A stretch of DNA of 35,191 nt from assembly GCF_024055725.1 (NCBI RefSeq), contig NZ_JAMXMX010000044.1:1-35191 (forward strand). Reading direction: 5' to 3'. Position numbers and translations under genes: made by a program. The DNA is from Actinoallomurus spadix. GTDB taxonomy: Bacteria; Actinomycetota; Actinomycetes; Streptosporangiales; Streptosporangiaceae. Of this stretch, positions 16,400 through 24,210 are shown piece by piece. The notes below the pieces were generated by a model. It did no database searches and was not told where the DNA came from. It saw only the letters and a program-made list of their open reading frames with translations. Each line of letters opens with the position of its first letter. Positions within the stretch are counted from its first letter, which is position 1.

Positions 16400-18553
16400 T
16401 CACAGGAACATCGCTCCGATCTGGAAGACGGCGACGGCGAGCAGCCAGGCGACCACCAGCTGCATGCCGATGCCGAACAGGGTCATCCTGCCGCCGAGTT
16501 CGGCGCGCTGGGCCGCGACGGTCGTCATGCACGGGGTGTACGCCAGCAGGAAGACCATGAACGCCAGGACGGCCGGGATCTTGTGGCCGTGGGAGGTGCG
16601 CTCGAACGTCTGCCGCAGGGCGGGCCCGAGGCTCCCGGCCCGGTGCTCGTCGGCCGGCTTGCCCATGCTGTACGTCTGGGCGACCGTGGACACGACGGCC
16701 TCCTTGGCGACGAAGCCGGTGATCAGCGCGGCGGACGGGTGCCAGTCGCCGAACCCGGCGGGTTCGAACGCCGGGGCGACCACCCGGGCGGTGCTCCCGA
16801 ACAGGCTGTGCTCGATGGGGGTCCGGCCGAACCCGCCCTGGCCGCCGCCCGCCGGGACGGAGGCGAGGAGCCACACCGCCGTGACCGTCGCGACGATGAG
16901 GCCGCTCGCGGTCCGCAGGAACGCCCAGAGCTTCTGCCAGGTCTGCGTGCCGATGACCCGCAGGGTCGGCAGGCGGTACGGCGGCAGGTCCAGGACCAGG
17001 GGTTCGTAGCTCATGCCGCGGAACAGCGTGCCCCGCAGAAGCAGGCCCATGCCGACGACCAGGACGATGGACAGGACGTACATCGCGAACACCACGGTGC
17101 CCGCCTGGCTGCCGAAGAAGACGCCGGCGACCAGGACGTACACGGTGAGGCGCGCGCTGCAGCTCACGAAGGGGATCAGCAGGCCGGTCAGGAGACGGTG
17201 CCGCCGGTCCGAGAGGATGCGCGTGCCTGCCAGGGCGGGCACGTTGCAGCCGAACCCGACGACGAGCGGCAGGAACGCCCGGCCGGGCAGGCCGATCAGG
17301 CGCATCAGCCGGTCGACGACGAACGCCGCCCGCGCCATGTAGCCGGAGTCCTCCAGCACCGACAGCAGCACGAACATGATCGCCATCAGCGGCACGAAGC
17401 TGAGGAGCTGGCCGACGCCGGCGATGATGCCGTTCAGCACCAGGCCGGACAGCCAGGCCGGCGCCGACATCCCGCGCAGGGCGTGGGCCGCGCCGGTGCT
17501 GACCGGGCCGTCGATGAGGTCCTGCAGGCCCGTCTGGAGCGGCGCCGCGATCTTCGTCGTGAGGATGAACACGCCCCACATCACGAGGAAGAAGATCGGC
17601 AGGCCGGCCCAGCGGGAGGTCAGCGCCCGATCGACCCGGTCGGACACGGTGGCGCGCACGTCGCCCTTCCGGTGGACCGTCTCGGCGATCAGCCGGTGCG
17701 CCCAGGCGTACCGCTGCTCGGCCACGACGATCTCGAGGTCGTCGAGGTCGTCGAGGTCGTCCGTGTCGTCTCCGGCGAGCAGGCCCGCGCCGGCGGCCCG
17801 CGCCCGTGCGCCGGTCTCGTCCGGGACGCCCGGAACGGTCTCGCCGGTGAGGAGCGCGGTGGCCAGCCAGCGCTCGGGGTACCGCAGCAGCGCGTCGGCG
17901 GGCAGGAAGGCGGTGACCTCCGCCAGGACCGCCTCGACGTCCTCGCCGAGGTCCGGCTCGCCCGGCGGGCGGCGCGCGGCGAGCGCGCCCTCGACGGCGT
18001 CGCGCAGCGCGTCCAGCCCGCGGTTCTGCCGCGGCACCACCGGGACGACCGGCGCGCCGATGAGCTCGGCGAACCGGCCGACGTCGACTCGGATGCCGCG
18101 GCTCTCGGCGATGTCGACCATCGTGAGGGCCACGACGATCGGGACGCCGGTCTCCATCACCTGGGCGAGCAGGTAGAGGTTGCGGGCGAGGTTGGAGCAG
18201 TCGAGGGTGAGCACGACGACGTCGGGACGGTCGTCCATGCCCCGGTCGACGAGCAGGTCGCGGGTCAGCGCCTCATCCGGTGAGTCGGGCAGCAGGCTGT
18301 AGGTGCCGGGCAGGTCGATGAGCGTCATCTCGCCGGCCGGGGTCCGCCAGGTGCCGCGCGCGACGCTGACGGTCTTGCCGGGCCAGTTGCCGACCCGCTG
18401 GCGGGCCCCGGTGAGGACGTTGAACAGTGTGGACTTGCCGACGTTGGGGTTGCCGACGAGCGCCACCCGCGCGTGGCCCTCGTCGACGCCCGGCAGGTCG
18501 GCGTCGCAGCAGGGCTTCTCCAGGACGAGGCGGGTCAGCGGGCGCTCAGACAT
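16400..18553 (-). CDS. feoB: Ferrous iron transporter FeoB
   Basis: A 717-aa Fe(II) permease with an N-terminal G domain, a helical region and a polytopic membrane domain. G1 is GNPNVGKST (34-42) and G3 is DLPG. The G4 position, normally NxxD, reads TMVD (144-147), so the guanine-specifying Asn is replaced by Thr. The membrane part has the Gate motifs GFGCNVPALAGTRIL and FVSCSARLTVYVL with conserved cysteines. Between the G region and the first helix is an acidic Asp-Asp-Leu repeat encoded by a 9-bp tandem repeat (17733-17768). The ATG at 18553 overlaps the end of feoA by 8 nt, implying translational coupling. An IdeR/DtxR-type box before feoA suggests induction when iron is scarce. Confidence 0.94.
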   Translation of the reverse strand: MSERPLTRLVLEKPCCDADLPGVDEGHARVALVGNPNVGKSTLFNVLTGARQRVGNWPGKTVSVARGTWRTPAGEMTLIDLPGTYSLLPDSPDEALTRDLLVDRGMDDRPDVVVLTLDCSNLARNLYLLAQVMETGVPIVVALTMVDIAESRGIRVDVGRFAELIGAPVVPVVPRQNRGLDALRDAVEGALAARRPPGEPDLGEDVEAVLAEVTAFLPADALLRYPERWLATALLTGETVPGVPDETGARARAAGAGLLAGDDTDDLDDLDDLEIVVAEQRYAWAHRLIAETVHRKGDVRATVSDRVDRALTSRWAGLPIFFLVMWGVFILTTKIAAPLQTGLQDLIDGPVSTGAAHALRGMSAPAWLSGLVLNGIIAGVGQLLSFVPLMAIMFVLLSVLEDSGYMARAAFVVDRLMRLIGLPGRAFLPLVVGFGCNVPALAGTRILSDRRHRLLTGLLIPFVSCSARLTVYVLVAGVFFGSQAGTVVFAMYVLSIVLVVGMGLLLRGTLFRGMSYEPLVLDLPPYRLPTLRVIGTQTWQKLWAFLRTASGLIVATVTAVWLLASVPAGGGQGGFGRTPIEHSLFGSTARVVAPAFEPAGFGDWHPSAALITGFVAKEAVVSTVAQTYSMGKPADEHRAGSLGPALRQTFERTSHGHKIPAVLAFMVFLLAYTPCMTTVAAQRAELGGRMTLFGIGMQLVVAWLLAVAVFQIGAMFL
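17733..17768 (-). repeat. 9-bp in-frame tandem repeat within feoB
   Basis: Three perfect copies of TCGAGGTCG (17733-17759) and a fourth degenerate copy encode the Asp-Asp-Leu run in the linker between the FeoB cytosolic region and its membrane domain. Because the unit is a multiple of three, slippage would change linker length without breaking the frame. Confidence 0.8.
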
Positions 18554-18773
18554 GGGCGGGCTTGACGAGCAGGGTCTCGGCGGTGAAGGAGTCGACCGCG
18601 ATCCGCGAGTCGCCGAGGGCGAGGACCAGCCCGCCCATCGTGCCCCTTCCGATGACCGACAGGACGGCGCCCCGCACGAACCCGAGCTCGATGAGACGCC
18701 GCCGGTGCCGCCGGCCGCCGGTGACCCGGCAGACCTCGAGACGCGACCCGACCGCGCAGCCCCGCAGTGTCAT
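18546..18773 (-). CDS. feoA: FeoA, small SH3-like partner of FeoB
   Basis: A 75-aa FeoA protein with the SH3-like fold: GCAVGSRLEVCRVTGG, RRRLIELGFVRGAVLSVIG and a final SRIAVDSFTAETLLV. It works with FeoB in ferrous iron uptake on the cytoplasmic side. The ATG at 18773 follows GGAGG with suitable spacing. It is the first gene of feoA-feoB-feoC and overlaps feoB by 8 nt. A promoter and iron box lie just upstream. Confidence 0.93.
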   Translation of the reverse strand: MTLRGCAVGSRLEVCRVTGGRRHRRRLIELGFVRGAVLSVIGRGTMGGLVLALGDSRIAVDSFTAETLLVKPAHV

Positions 18774-18798
18774 CGATCCTCCAGTAGCCTGATGCTGC

Positions 18799-18817
18799 TA
18801 AGGCTAGCCTTACCTAG
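18799..18817. promoter_or_regulatory. DtxR/IdeR-type iron box upstream of feoA
   Basis: TAAGGCTAGCCTTACCTAG matches 15 of 19 positions of the actinobacterial iron-box consensus (TTAGGTTAGGCTAACCTAA) when read on the feo strand. It lies 25 bp upstream of the feoA start and overlaps the putative -10 box (TAGCCT, 18806 to 18801), as expected for repression by an Fe(II)-loaded DtxR/IdeR protein. Confidence 0.82.
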
Positions 18818-18828
18818 CCACATATCAA
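18801..18828 (-). promoter_or_regulatory. Candidate promoter of feoABC
   Basis: On the minus strand TTGATA (18828-18823), a 16-bp spacer and TAGCCT (18806-18801) form a plausible promoter about 30 bp before feoA. The -10 box lies inside the iron box, giving a direct mechanism for iron repression. Confidence 0.55.
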
Positions 18829-18917
18829 CCCTCGTGAGGTTCAAATCACGCGCTAAGGCATGACCGTGATGATGGATTGGAAACCGGGACTCACCGCCCA
18901 GGTTCCTCACCGGCCGG

Positions 18918-20222
18918 TCAGGGGAGGGCGCGGGCGGCGGTCAGCGCCTCGGCCAGCACGTCGCGTACGGGACGGCCGGTGCGCTCGGCGGCGGCCCGGG
19001 CATCGTCGTACTCCGCCTGCGCGGTCACGACCCTGCCTCCGAGCAGGCCGCGCTTGACCGCGACCACCGCTCCCCCGGCCACGGTCACCGCGACCTGGTC
19101 GCGGTGCAGCGAGCGCCGCTCCACCGAGGACACCCGGACGCCGAGGGTGGTCGTCTGCTCGAAGACGACGCGGCACACGGCGTCGAGCCGGTCCGGCGGC
19201 ACGAGGACGCTCAGCACCTGACCGGGCCGGCCCTTGCGCATCAGCGCGGGGGCGCACCAGGCGTCGGCGGCCCCGGCGGAGCGCAGCGCCTCCAGCACGT
19301 CCGGCCAGAGCCGTGGGTCCAGGTCGTCCACGGTCGTGTCGACGCGCCGCATCTCCGCCGTCGCCCAGCCGGAGGCGCCGGCGGACTCCCCGATCAGTAC
19401 GCGCAGGACGTTCGGGTGACCCTCGGGGTCGGCGCGGCCGGCGCCGGTTCCGGTGGCGCGCGGCACGCAGTCCGGTGCGGGGCCCCAGCCGGTGGCCAGT
19501 GTGGCGAGCAGCGCGGCGCCGGTCGGGGTGCACAGCTCCATCGCGGCGGGGTGCGCGCGCAGCGGAGCACCGGCCTCGGTGAGCAGCTCCAGGACGGCGG
19601 GCACCGGGACGGGCAGCGGCCCGTGGGCCGCGCGGACCGTTCCGGACCCCGCCGCGACCGGCGAGACCACGCGGGCCGCGGACCCGAGCAGGCCGAGGTC
19701 GTGCAGGGCGAGCGCGCAGCCGGTGACGTCGGCGATCGCGTCCAGGGCGCCGACCTCGTGGAAGTGGATCTCCGAGACGGCCACGCCGTGCACCCGCGCC
19801 TCGGCGCGGGCGAGCCGCTCGAACACGGCGAGCGCGAACTCCCGTGCCTCGTCCGGGAGCGTGGCGGCGGTGAGGATCGCGGTGACGTCGGCGAGGTTCC
19901 GCGAGACGTCGCTGCGCGGCGCCCGTACGTCGGCGTGCAGGGCACGAAGCCCGTGCCGGCGCACCTGGGTCACCTCGACGTCGATGGGCTCGACGGCGAG
20001 CCCGCGCAGGCCGGCGCGCACGGCCTCCGGGTCGGCGCCGGCGTCCAGGAGCGCGGCGAGCAGCATGTCACCGGCCGCGCCGTTGCCCGCGTCCACCCAC
20101 AGCGTCCGCGCCGGGCGCGTTCCCCCGGAAGAGCCCACCGGCTCCCCCAGAGAGCCCACCGGTTCCCCGGAGGGGCTCACCGGCTCCCCGGATGAGTGCA
20201 CGTGCGCCTCGGAAGGGTTCAC
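18918..20222 (-). CDS. larC: LarC, nickel insertase for the NPN cofactor
   Basis: A 434-aa LarC/DUF111 protein, a CTP-dependent cyclometallase that inserts nickel into the pyridinium-dithiocarboxylate nucleotide. The core begins at TLWVDAGNGAAGDMLLAALL and includes EIHFHEVGALDAIADVTG, ELCTPTGAALLATLA and a C-terminal domain with RKGRPGQVLSVL. It is one continuous frame, unlike Lactiplantibacillus plantarum larC, which is made by a ribosomal frameshift. The GTG at 20222 overlaps the larB stop in a 4-nt GTGA junction, which sets the start. About 35 residues precede the family core; they come largely from 21-bp tandem repeats and look like a spacer. Confidence 0.92.
   Translation of the reverse strand: MNPSEAHVHSSGEPVSPSGEPVGSLGEPVGSSGGTRPARTLWVDAGNGAAGDMLLAALLDAGADPEAVRAGLRGLAVEPIDVEVTQVRRHGLRALHADVRAPRSDVSRNLADVTAILTAATLPDEAREFALAVFERLARAEARVHGVAVSEIHFHEVGALDAIADVTGCALALHDLGLLGSAARVVSPVAAGSGTVRAAHGPLPVPVPAVLELLTEAGAPLRAHPAAMELCTPTGAALLATLATGWGPAPDCVPRATGTGAGRADPEGHPNVLRVLIGESAGASGWATAEMRRVDTTVDDLDPRLWPDVLEALRSAGAADAWCAPALMRKGRPGQVLSVLVPPDRLDAVCRVVFEQTTTLGVRVSSVERRSLHRDQVAVTVAGGAVVAVKRGLLGGRVVTAQAEYDDARAAAERTGRPVRDVLAEALTAARALP
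20131..20193 (-). repeat. 21-bp tandem repeats encoding the LarC N-terminal extension
   Basis: Three adjacent 21-bp units (20131-20151, 20152-20172, 20173-20193) share the core CACCGG(C/T)TCCCC and encode a repeated Gly-Glu-Pro-Val-Gly-Ser-type heptapeptide near the LarC start. A fourth stretch (20194-20214) looks like a decayed unit. The unit length keeps the reading frame. Confidence 0.82.
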
Positions 20223-20911
20223 GGGCGCGTCCGCGCGGTGCGGCGGGCGATGCGCGCGGCGGCGACACCCGCGCCGAAGCCGTTGTCGACGTTGACCGAC
20301 ACGATGCCGGGGGCACAGCTGTTGACCGTGGCCAGCCAGGCCGTGACACCCTCCATGTGCCAGCCGTAACCGACGCTCGTCGGCACCGCGATCAGCGGCG
20401 CGCCGACGAGCCCGCCGAGCACCGAGGGCAGGGCCGCCTCCATGCCCGCGATCGCCACGACGACGTCGGCCTCGGCGATCCGGTCGCGCTGGGCGAGGAG
20501 GCGGTGCAGGCCCGCCACGCCGACGTCCACGATCTCGTCGGGCTCGGCCCCGAACACCCGCACGGTGGTCGCGCACTCGCGGACGACGGGCAGGTCGGAC
20601 GTGCCCGCGGCGACGACGGCGACCGTCCCGCGCGTCTCGGCCGTGCCCAGCACCGCCGTACGGCCGACGGGGTCGACCTCGGCGTCCGGCAGCCGCTCCG
20701 CGCACAGCGCGATCGCCTCGTCCGACAGCCGCGTGGCGAGCACGGCGCGATCGGAGTGCGCCTCGTGCAGCGTGCGCAGCGCGGTGACGATCTGCTCGGG
20801 CGTCTTGCCCTGGCCGAACACCACCTCCGGGTCACCGGTCCGGGCGGCGCGGTCGACGTCGAGCCGCGCGAAGCCGAGATCGGCGACGCCGTCCGGCTGA
20901 GATACCGTCAT
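20219..20911 (-). CDS. larB: LarB, NPN cofactor biosynthesis carboxylase/hydrolase
   Basis: A 230-aa LarB that carboxylates the pyridinium ring of nicotinate adenine dinucleotide and releases AMP, the first step of NPN synthesis. The N-terminal block FARLDVDRAARTGDPEVVFG and the PurE-like C-terminal domain (VAIAGMEAALPSVLGGLVG, VPTSVGYG) are typical. The catalytic Cys is in NSCAPGIVSVNVDNGFGAG (C199). The ATG at 20911 has GAGGA six nt upstream. It is coupled to larC by the GTGA overlap and diverges from larE with only 27 nt between start codons, so promoters must overlap or lie inside the neighbouring gene. Confidence 0.93.
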   Translation of the reverse strand: MTVSQPDGVADLGFARLDVDRAARTGDPEVVFGQGKTPEQIVTALRTLHEAHSDRAVLATRLSDEAIALCAERLPDAEVDPVGRTAVLGTAETRGTVAVVAAGTSDLPVVRECATTVRVFGAEPDEIVDVGVAGLHRLLAQRDRIAEADVVVAIAGMEAALPSVLGGLVGAPLIAVPTSVGYGWHMEGVTAWLATVNSCAPGIVSVNVDNGFGAGVAAARIARRTARTRP

Positions 20912-20938
20912 GCGAGTTCCTCAACGGATCGGGGTTGC

Positions 20939-21766
20939 ATGGTGGACGTCGTGGTCCTCTCCGACTCACTGCTGACCGAGATGGCAGGCTACGGCAGAAC
21001 GCTGGTCGCGTTCTCCGGCGGCGTGGACTCCAGTGTCGTACTCGCCGCGGCGGCGCGCGCGCTCGGCCCCGAGCGGGTCGCGGCCGTCACGGCCGTGTCG
21101 CCGTCGCTGCCGGCCGCCGAACTCGACGCGGCCAGGCGGTTCTGCGCGGACCTGGGCGTGACGCATCACACGCCCGCCACCTCCGAACTGGAGGTGCCCG
21201 GCTACCGGGAGAACAGCCCGCAGCGCTGCTACTTCTGCAAGAGCGTCCTGCTCGACACCGCGAACGCTCTCGCCGACCATCTGGGCTACGCGACCATCAC
21301 GACCGGCACGAACGCCTCGGACGTCGTCGCCGGGTTCCGGCCCGGCATCCGCGCCGCCGCCGAGCGCGGCGCCCGTACGCCACTGGCCGACCTGGGCCTG
21401 GACAAGGACGCGGTGCGCGCCATCGCCCGGCACTGGGACCTGCCGATGTGGGACAAGCCGGCCGCGGCGTGCATGGCGAGCCGCGTCGCGTACGGCATCG
21501 AGGTGACCTCGGCGCGCCTGGCGCGGATCGAGCGGGCGGAGACGGCCGTGCGCGGGCTGTTCGGCGGGGCGGTCCGGGACCTGCGGGTCCGCGACCTCGG
21601 CGACGCCGTGCGCCTGGAGGTCGACCCCGACCTGGTCGACCGCGCCCGCGACGACGAGGCCGTGCACGCCGCGATCCGCGAGGCCGGGTTCGCCGCCGCG
21701 CCGATCCGCGTCGAGGTGTTCCGGTCCGGTTCGATGAACGACCGGCTCGCCGCCTCCGAACGCTGA
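20939..21766 (+). CDS. larE: LarE, sulfur transferase for the NPN cofactor
   Basis: A 275-aa LarE of the PP-loop ATPase family, which adenylates the LarB product and replaces its two carboxylate oxygens with sulfur. The PP-loop is TLVAFSGGVDSSVVL. The sacrificial Cys position is in KPAAACMASR (C178). In addition there is a CxxC in RCYFCK (C97, C100), giving the three-Cys set reported in LarE proteins that hold a [4Fe-4S] cluster and transfer sulfur catalytically instead of sacrificing their own Cys. The ATG at 20939 is used; GTG 20942 is possible. The ribosome binding site is weak (GGG, six nt upstream). Together with LarB and LarC this makes a full NPN pathway. Confidence 0.92.
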   Translation: MVDVVVLSDSLLTEMAGYGRTLVAFSGGVDSSVVLAAAARALGPERVAAVTAVSPSLPAAELDAARRFCADLGVTHHTPATSELEVPGYRENSPQRCYFCKSVLLDTANALADHLGYATITTGTNASDVVAGFRPGIRAAAERGARTPLADLGLDKDAVRAIARHWDLPMWDKPAAACMASRVAYGIEVTSARLARIERAETAVRGLFGGAVRDLRVRDLGDAVRLEVDPDLVDRARDDEAVHAAIREAGFAAAPIRVEVFRSGSMNDRLAASER

Positions 21767-21839
21767 CCACGAACGGGCCCGCGGGCCACCCGGCGGTGAG
21801 ATGTGCGAGACATGAACGACGGGTGACGCGTCCGGCCGT

Positions 21840-21867
21840 TTGTGGAGTGTCCATTAACCGTTAGGGT
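21840..21867 (+). promoter_or_regulatory. Candidate promoter of the SDR-ADH-LarA-like-PlsC operon
   Basis: TTGTGG (21840-21845), a 16-bp spacer and TAGGGT (21862-21867) lie about 57 bp upstream of the first gene of the operon. The surrounding bases are locally AT-richer (CCATTAACCGTTAGGG). The -35 box is imperfect. Confidence 0.45.
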
Positions 21868-21924
21868 TTCCCTGTCAGATCGCGGCCGGGACGGCTCATG
21901 CCCACGATCGGAGAAGAACAGCGG

Positions 21925-24210
21925 ATGACGCCAGACCGACCTCACGAGTTCCCGTCCCTGGGTGACTCCCACATCCTGCTGACCGGTGCCACCGGCTTCC
22001 TCGGGCAGGCGACCCTGGAGAAGCTGCTGTCGGCGCATCCGGGCGTGCGCGTCTCGGTGCTGATCCGGCCGCGTGGCGGCACGTCCGCGCAGCGCCGGTT
22101 CGACGGCCTGCTGCGCAAGCCCGTCTTCCGCACGATGCGGGAGCGGATCGGCGAGGACGAGCTGCGGCGCATCGCGGCCGAGCGGGTCGACGTCATCGAG
22201 GGCGACCTCGGCGAGGTCACCCTCCCCTCCGACATCGACGTGGTCATCCACGGCGCGTCCACGGTGTCCTTCGACCCGCCGATCGACGAGGCGTTCCGCA
22301 CGAACGTCTCCGGCGTCGTGACGCTGTACGAGGCGCTGCACAAGGCCGGTGCGGACCCGCACGTGGTGCATGTGTCCACCGCGTACGTCGCGGGTGTCCG
22401 CAAGGGCGTCGTGCCGGAGGCCCGGCTCGACCACGGCGTCGACTGGCGCACCGAGCTGGCCGAGGCCCTCGCGGCCCACGCCGACGTCGAGCGCGACTCG
22501 CGGCGCCCGGAGGTGCTGCGCAAGTCGATGGCGCGGGCGCAGGGCGAGCACCGCAAGGCCGGCCCGCAGTCGGTGGTGGCGGCCGCCGAGGAGGCGCGGC
22601 AGGCGTGGGTCGGCGAGCGCCTCGTCGACTACGGCCGGGCGCGGGCGCAGAGCCTCGGCTGGCCGGACGTCTACACCTTCACCAAGGCGCTCGGCGAGCG
22701 CGCCGCCGAGGAGCTGTGGGGCGAGCGGCGGCTGTCCATCGTCCGCCCGGCGATCGTCGAGAGCTCGCTGCGCCACCCGTACCCCGGCTGGATCGACGGC
22801 TACAAGATGGCCGACCCGCTGATCATCGCGTACGGCCGGGGCGTCCTGCCGGAGTTCCCCGGCCTGCCCGACAGCGTCGTCGACATCATCCCGGTCGACC
22901 TGGTCGTCAACGCCACGATCGCGGTCGCGGCCACGCCGCCCGAGCGCGGCACCCCCGGCTACTTCCACGTCGGCTCCGGCTCGCGCAACCCGCTGTCCTT
23001 CCGCGGCCTGTACGAGAACGTCCGCGACTACTTCCGGCGGCACCCGATGCCGGCCGGCGAGCGCGGCCACATCCGCGTCCCGCAGTGGCGGTTCCCCGGC
23101 AGTCGTCAGGTCGAGATGATGCTGAGCGGCAGCGAGCGGGCCACCTCCGCGGCCGAGCGCGCGCTGCTGCGGCTGCCCGCCTCCGCCAAGACCCGCGAGT
23201 GGATGACCGCGGTGCACCGGCAGCAGACGAACCTCGACTTCCTGCGCCGCTACTCCGACCTGTACCAGGCGTACACCAAGGCCGAGGTCATCTACGACGA
23301 CAGCCGCACGCACGCGCTGCACGAGACCGTGCCGGCCGACCGGATCGACGAGCACGGCTTCGACCCGTCGGTCATCGACTGGGAGCACTACCTGCAGGAG
23401 GTGCACTCCCCCAGCGTCACCGAGCTGATGCGCGGCTTCTCCCGTGGCCGCGGCGGCGGCCGCAAGAGCGCCGACCCGGTGCTGCCCGAGCGCACCGACG
23501 TGGCCGCCGTGTTCGACCTCGAGGGCACGATCATCGCCTCGAACCTCATCGAGTCCTACCTGTGGGCCCGGCTGTCGTCCATGCCGCGCTCGCAGTGGAG
23601 CGGCGAGCTCGCCGACCTCGCCCGCTCGCTCCCCCGCTACCTGCGCGCCGAGCGGCGCGACCGCGGCGACTTCGTCCGGGCGTTCCTGCGGCGCTACGAG
23701 GGCGCCGACATCGCCGAGCTGCGCGCGCTCGTCAAGGACGTCCTCGGCGAGGCGGTGCTGCAGCGGGTCATGCCGGAGGCCGTCCGCAGGATCCGGGCGC
23801 ACCGCGCCGCCGGGCACAAGACGATCCTCATCACCGGCACGATCGACGTGTTCGTCGAGCCGCTGTCCACGCTGTTCGACGAGGTCGTCGCCAGCCGCAT
23901 GCACGAGCGCGACGGCAGGCTGACCGGCTACCTCGACACGCCCCCGCTGGTGGACGAGGCGCGGGCCGCGTGGCTGCGCCGCCACGCCGCCGACACCGGC
24001 CTGGACCTGTCACAGTCCTACGCCTACGCGGACAGCTACTCCGACCGGCCGCTGCTGGAGGCCGTCGGCAACCCCAACGCGGTCAATCCGGACCCCTCGC
24101 TGTACCGCCATGCCAAGCGCAAGCACTGGCGCATCCAAGAGTGGGGCGCCCATACCCGTGGACGGGGCGACGTGCTGATCGACACCGTGGGAGCGAGGTC
24201 CGCCCGATGA
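21925..24210 (+). CDS. Fatty acyl-CoA-reductase-like SDR fused to a HAD-IB phosphatase domain
   Basis: A 761-aa two-part protein. Residues about 10-370 are an extended SDR of the acyl reductase type (male-sterility/NAD_binding_4): the nucleotide motif TGATGFLG (20-27), the active-site YTFTK (Y250, K254), and VHVSTAYVAG with a conserved Ser/Thr. Residues about 525-740 are a HAD phosphatase with motif I FDLEGTI (D531, with Glu533 in place of the usual second Asp), motif II ILITGTIDVF and motif IV YADSYSD followed by NPNAVNPD. Likely roles are reduction of an acyl thioester to aldehyde or alcohol and removal of a phosphate from a lipid. The ATG at 21925 has GGAGAAG upstream; ATG 21898 would add nine residues. 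It overlaps the alcohol dehydrogenase gene by an ATGA junction. Confidence 0.85.
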   Translation: MTPDRPHEFPSLGDSHILLTGATGFLGQATLEKLLSAHPGVRVSVLIRPRGGTSAQRRFDGLLRKPVFRTMRERIGEDELRRIAAERVDVIEGDLGEVTLPSDIDVVIHGASTVSFDPPIDEAFRTNVSGVVTLYEALHKAGADPHVVHVSTAYVAGVRKGVVPEARLDHGVDWRTELAEALAAHADVERDSRRPEVLRKSMARAQGEHRKAGPQSVVAAAEEARQAWVGERLVDYGRARAQSLGWPDVYTFTKALGERAAEELWGERRLSIVRPAIVESSLRHPYPGWIDGYKMADPLIIAYGRGVLPEFPGLPDSVVDIIPVDLVVNATIAVAATPPERGTPGYFHVGSGSRNPLSFRGLYENVRDYFRRHPMPAGERGHIRVPQWRFPGSRQVEMMLSGSERATSAAERALLRLPASAKTREWMTAVHRQQTNLDFLRRYSDLYQAYTKAEVIYDDSRTHALHETVPADRIDEHGFDPSVIDWEHYLQEVHSPSVTELMRGFSRGRGGGRKSADPVLPERTDVAAVFDLEGTIIASNLIESYLWARLSSMPRSQWSGELADLARSLPRYLRAERRDRGDFVRAFLRRYEGADIAELRALVKDVLGEAVLQRVMPEAVRRIRAHRAAGHKTILITGTIDVFVEPLSTLFDEVVASRMHERDGRLTGYLDTPPLVDEARAAWLRRHAADTGLDLSQSYAYADSYSDRPLLEAVGNPNAVNPDPSLYRHAKRKHWRIQEWGAHTRGRGDVLIDTVGARSAR

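Noticed and set aside
18833-18850. CGTGA-N8-TCACG inverted repeat upstream of the feoA promoter, resembling a CRP site or tRNA T-arm
   Set aside because: The spacer is 8 rather than 6 for CRP, and no other tRNA arms can be folded around it.
21776-21790. GC palindrome after larE as a terminator
   Set aside because: GGCCCGCGGGCC has no loop and is short for this base composition; I could not support it as a terminator.
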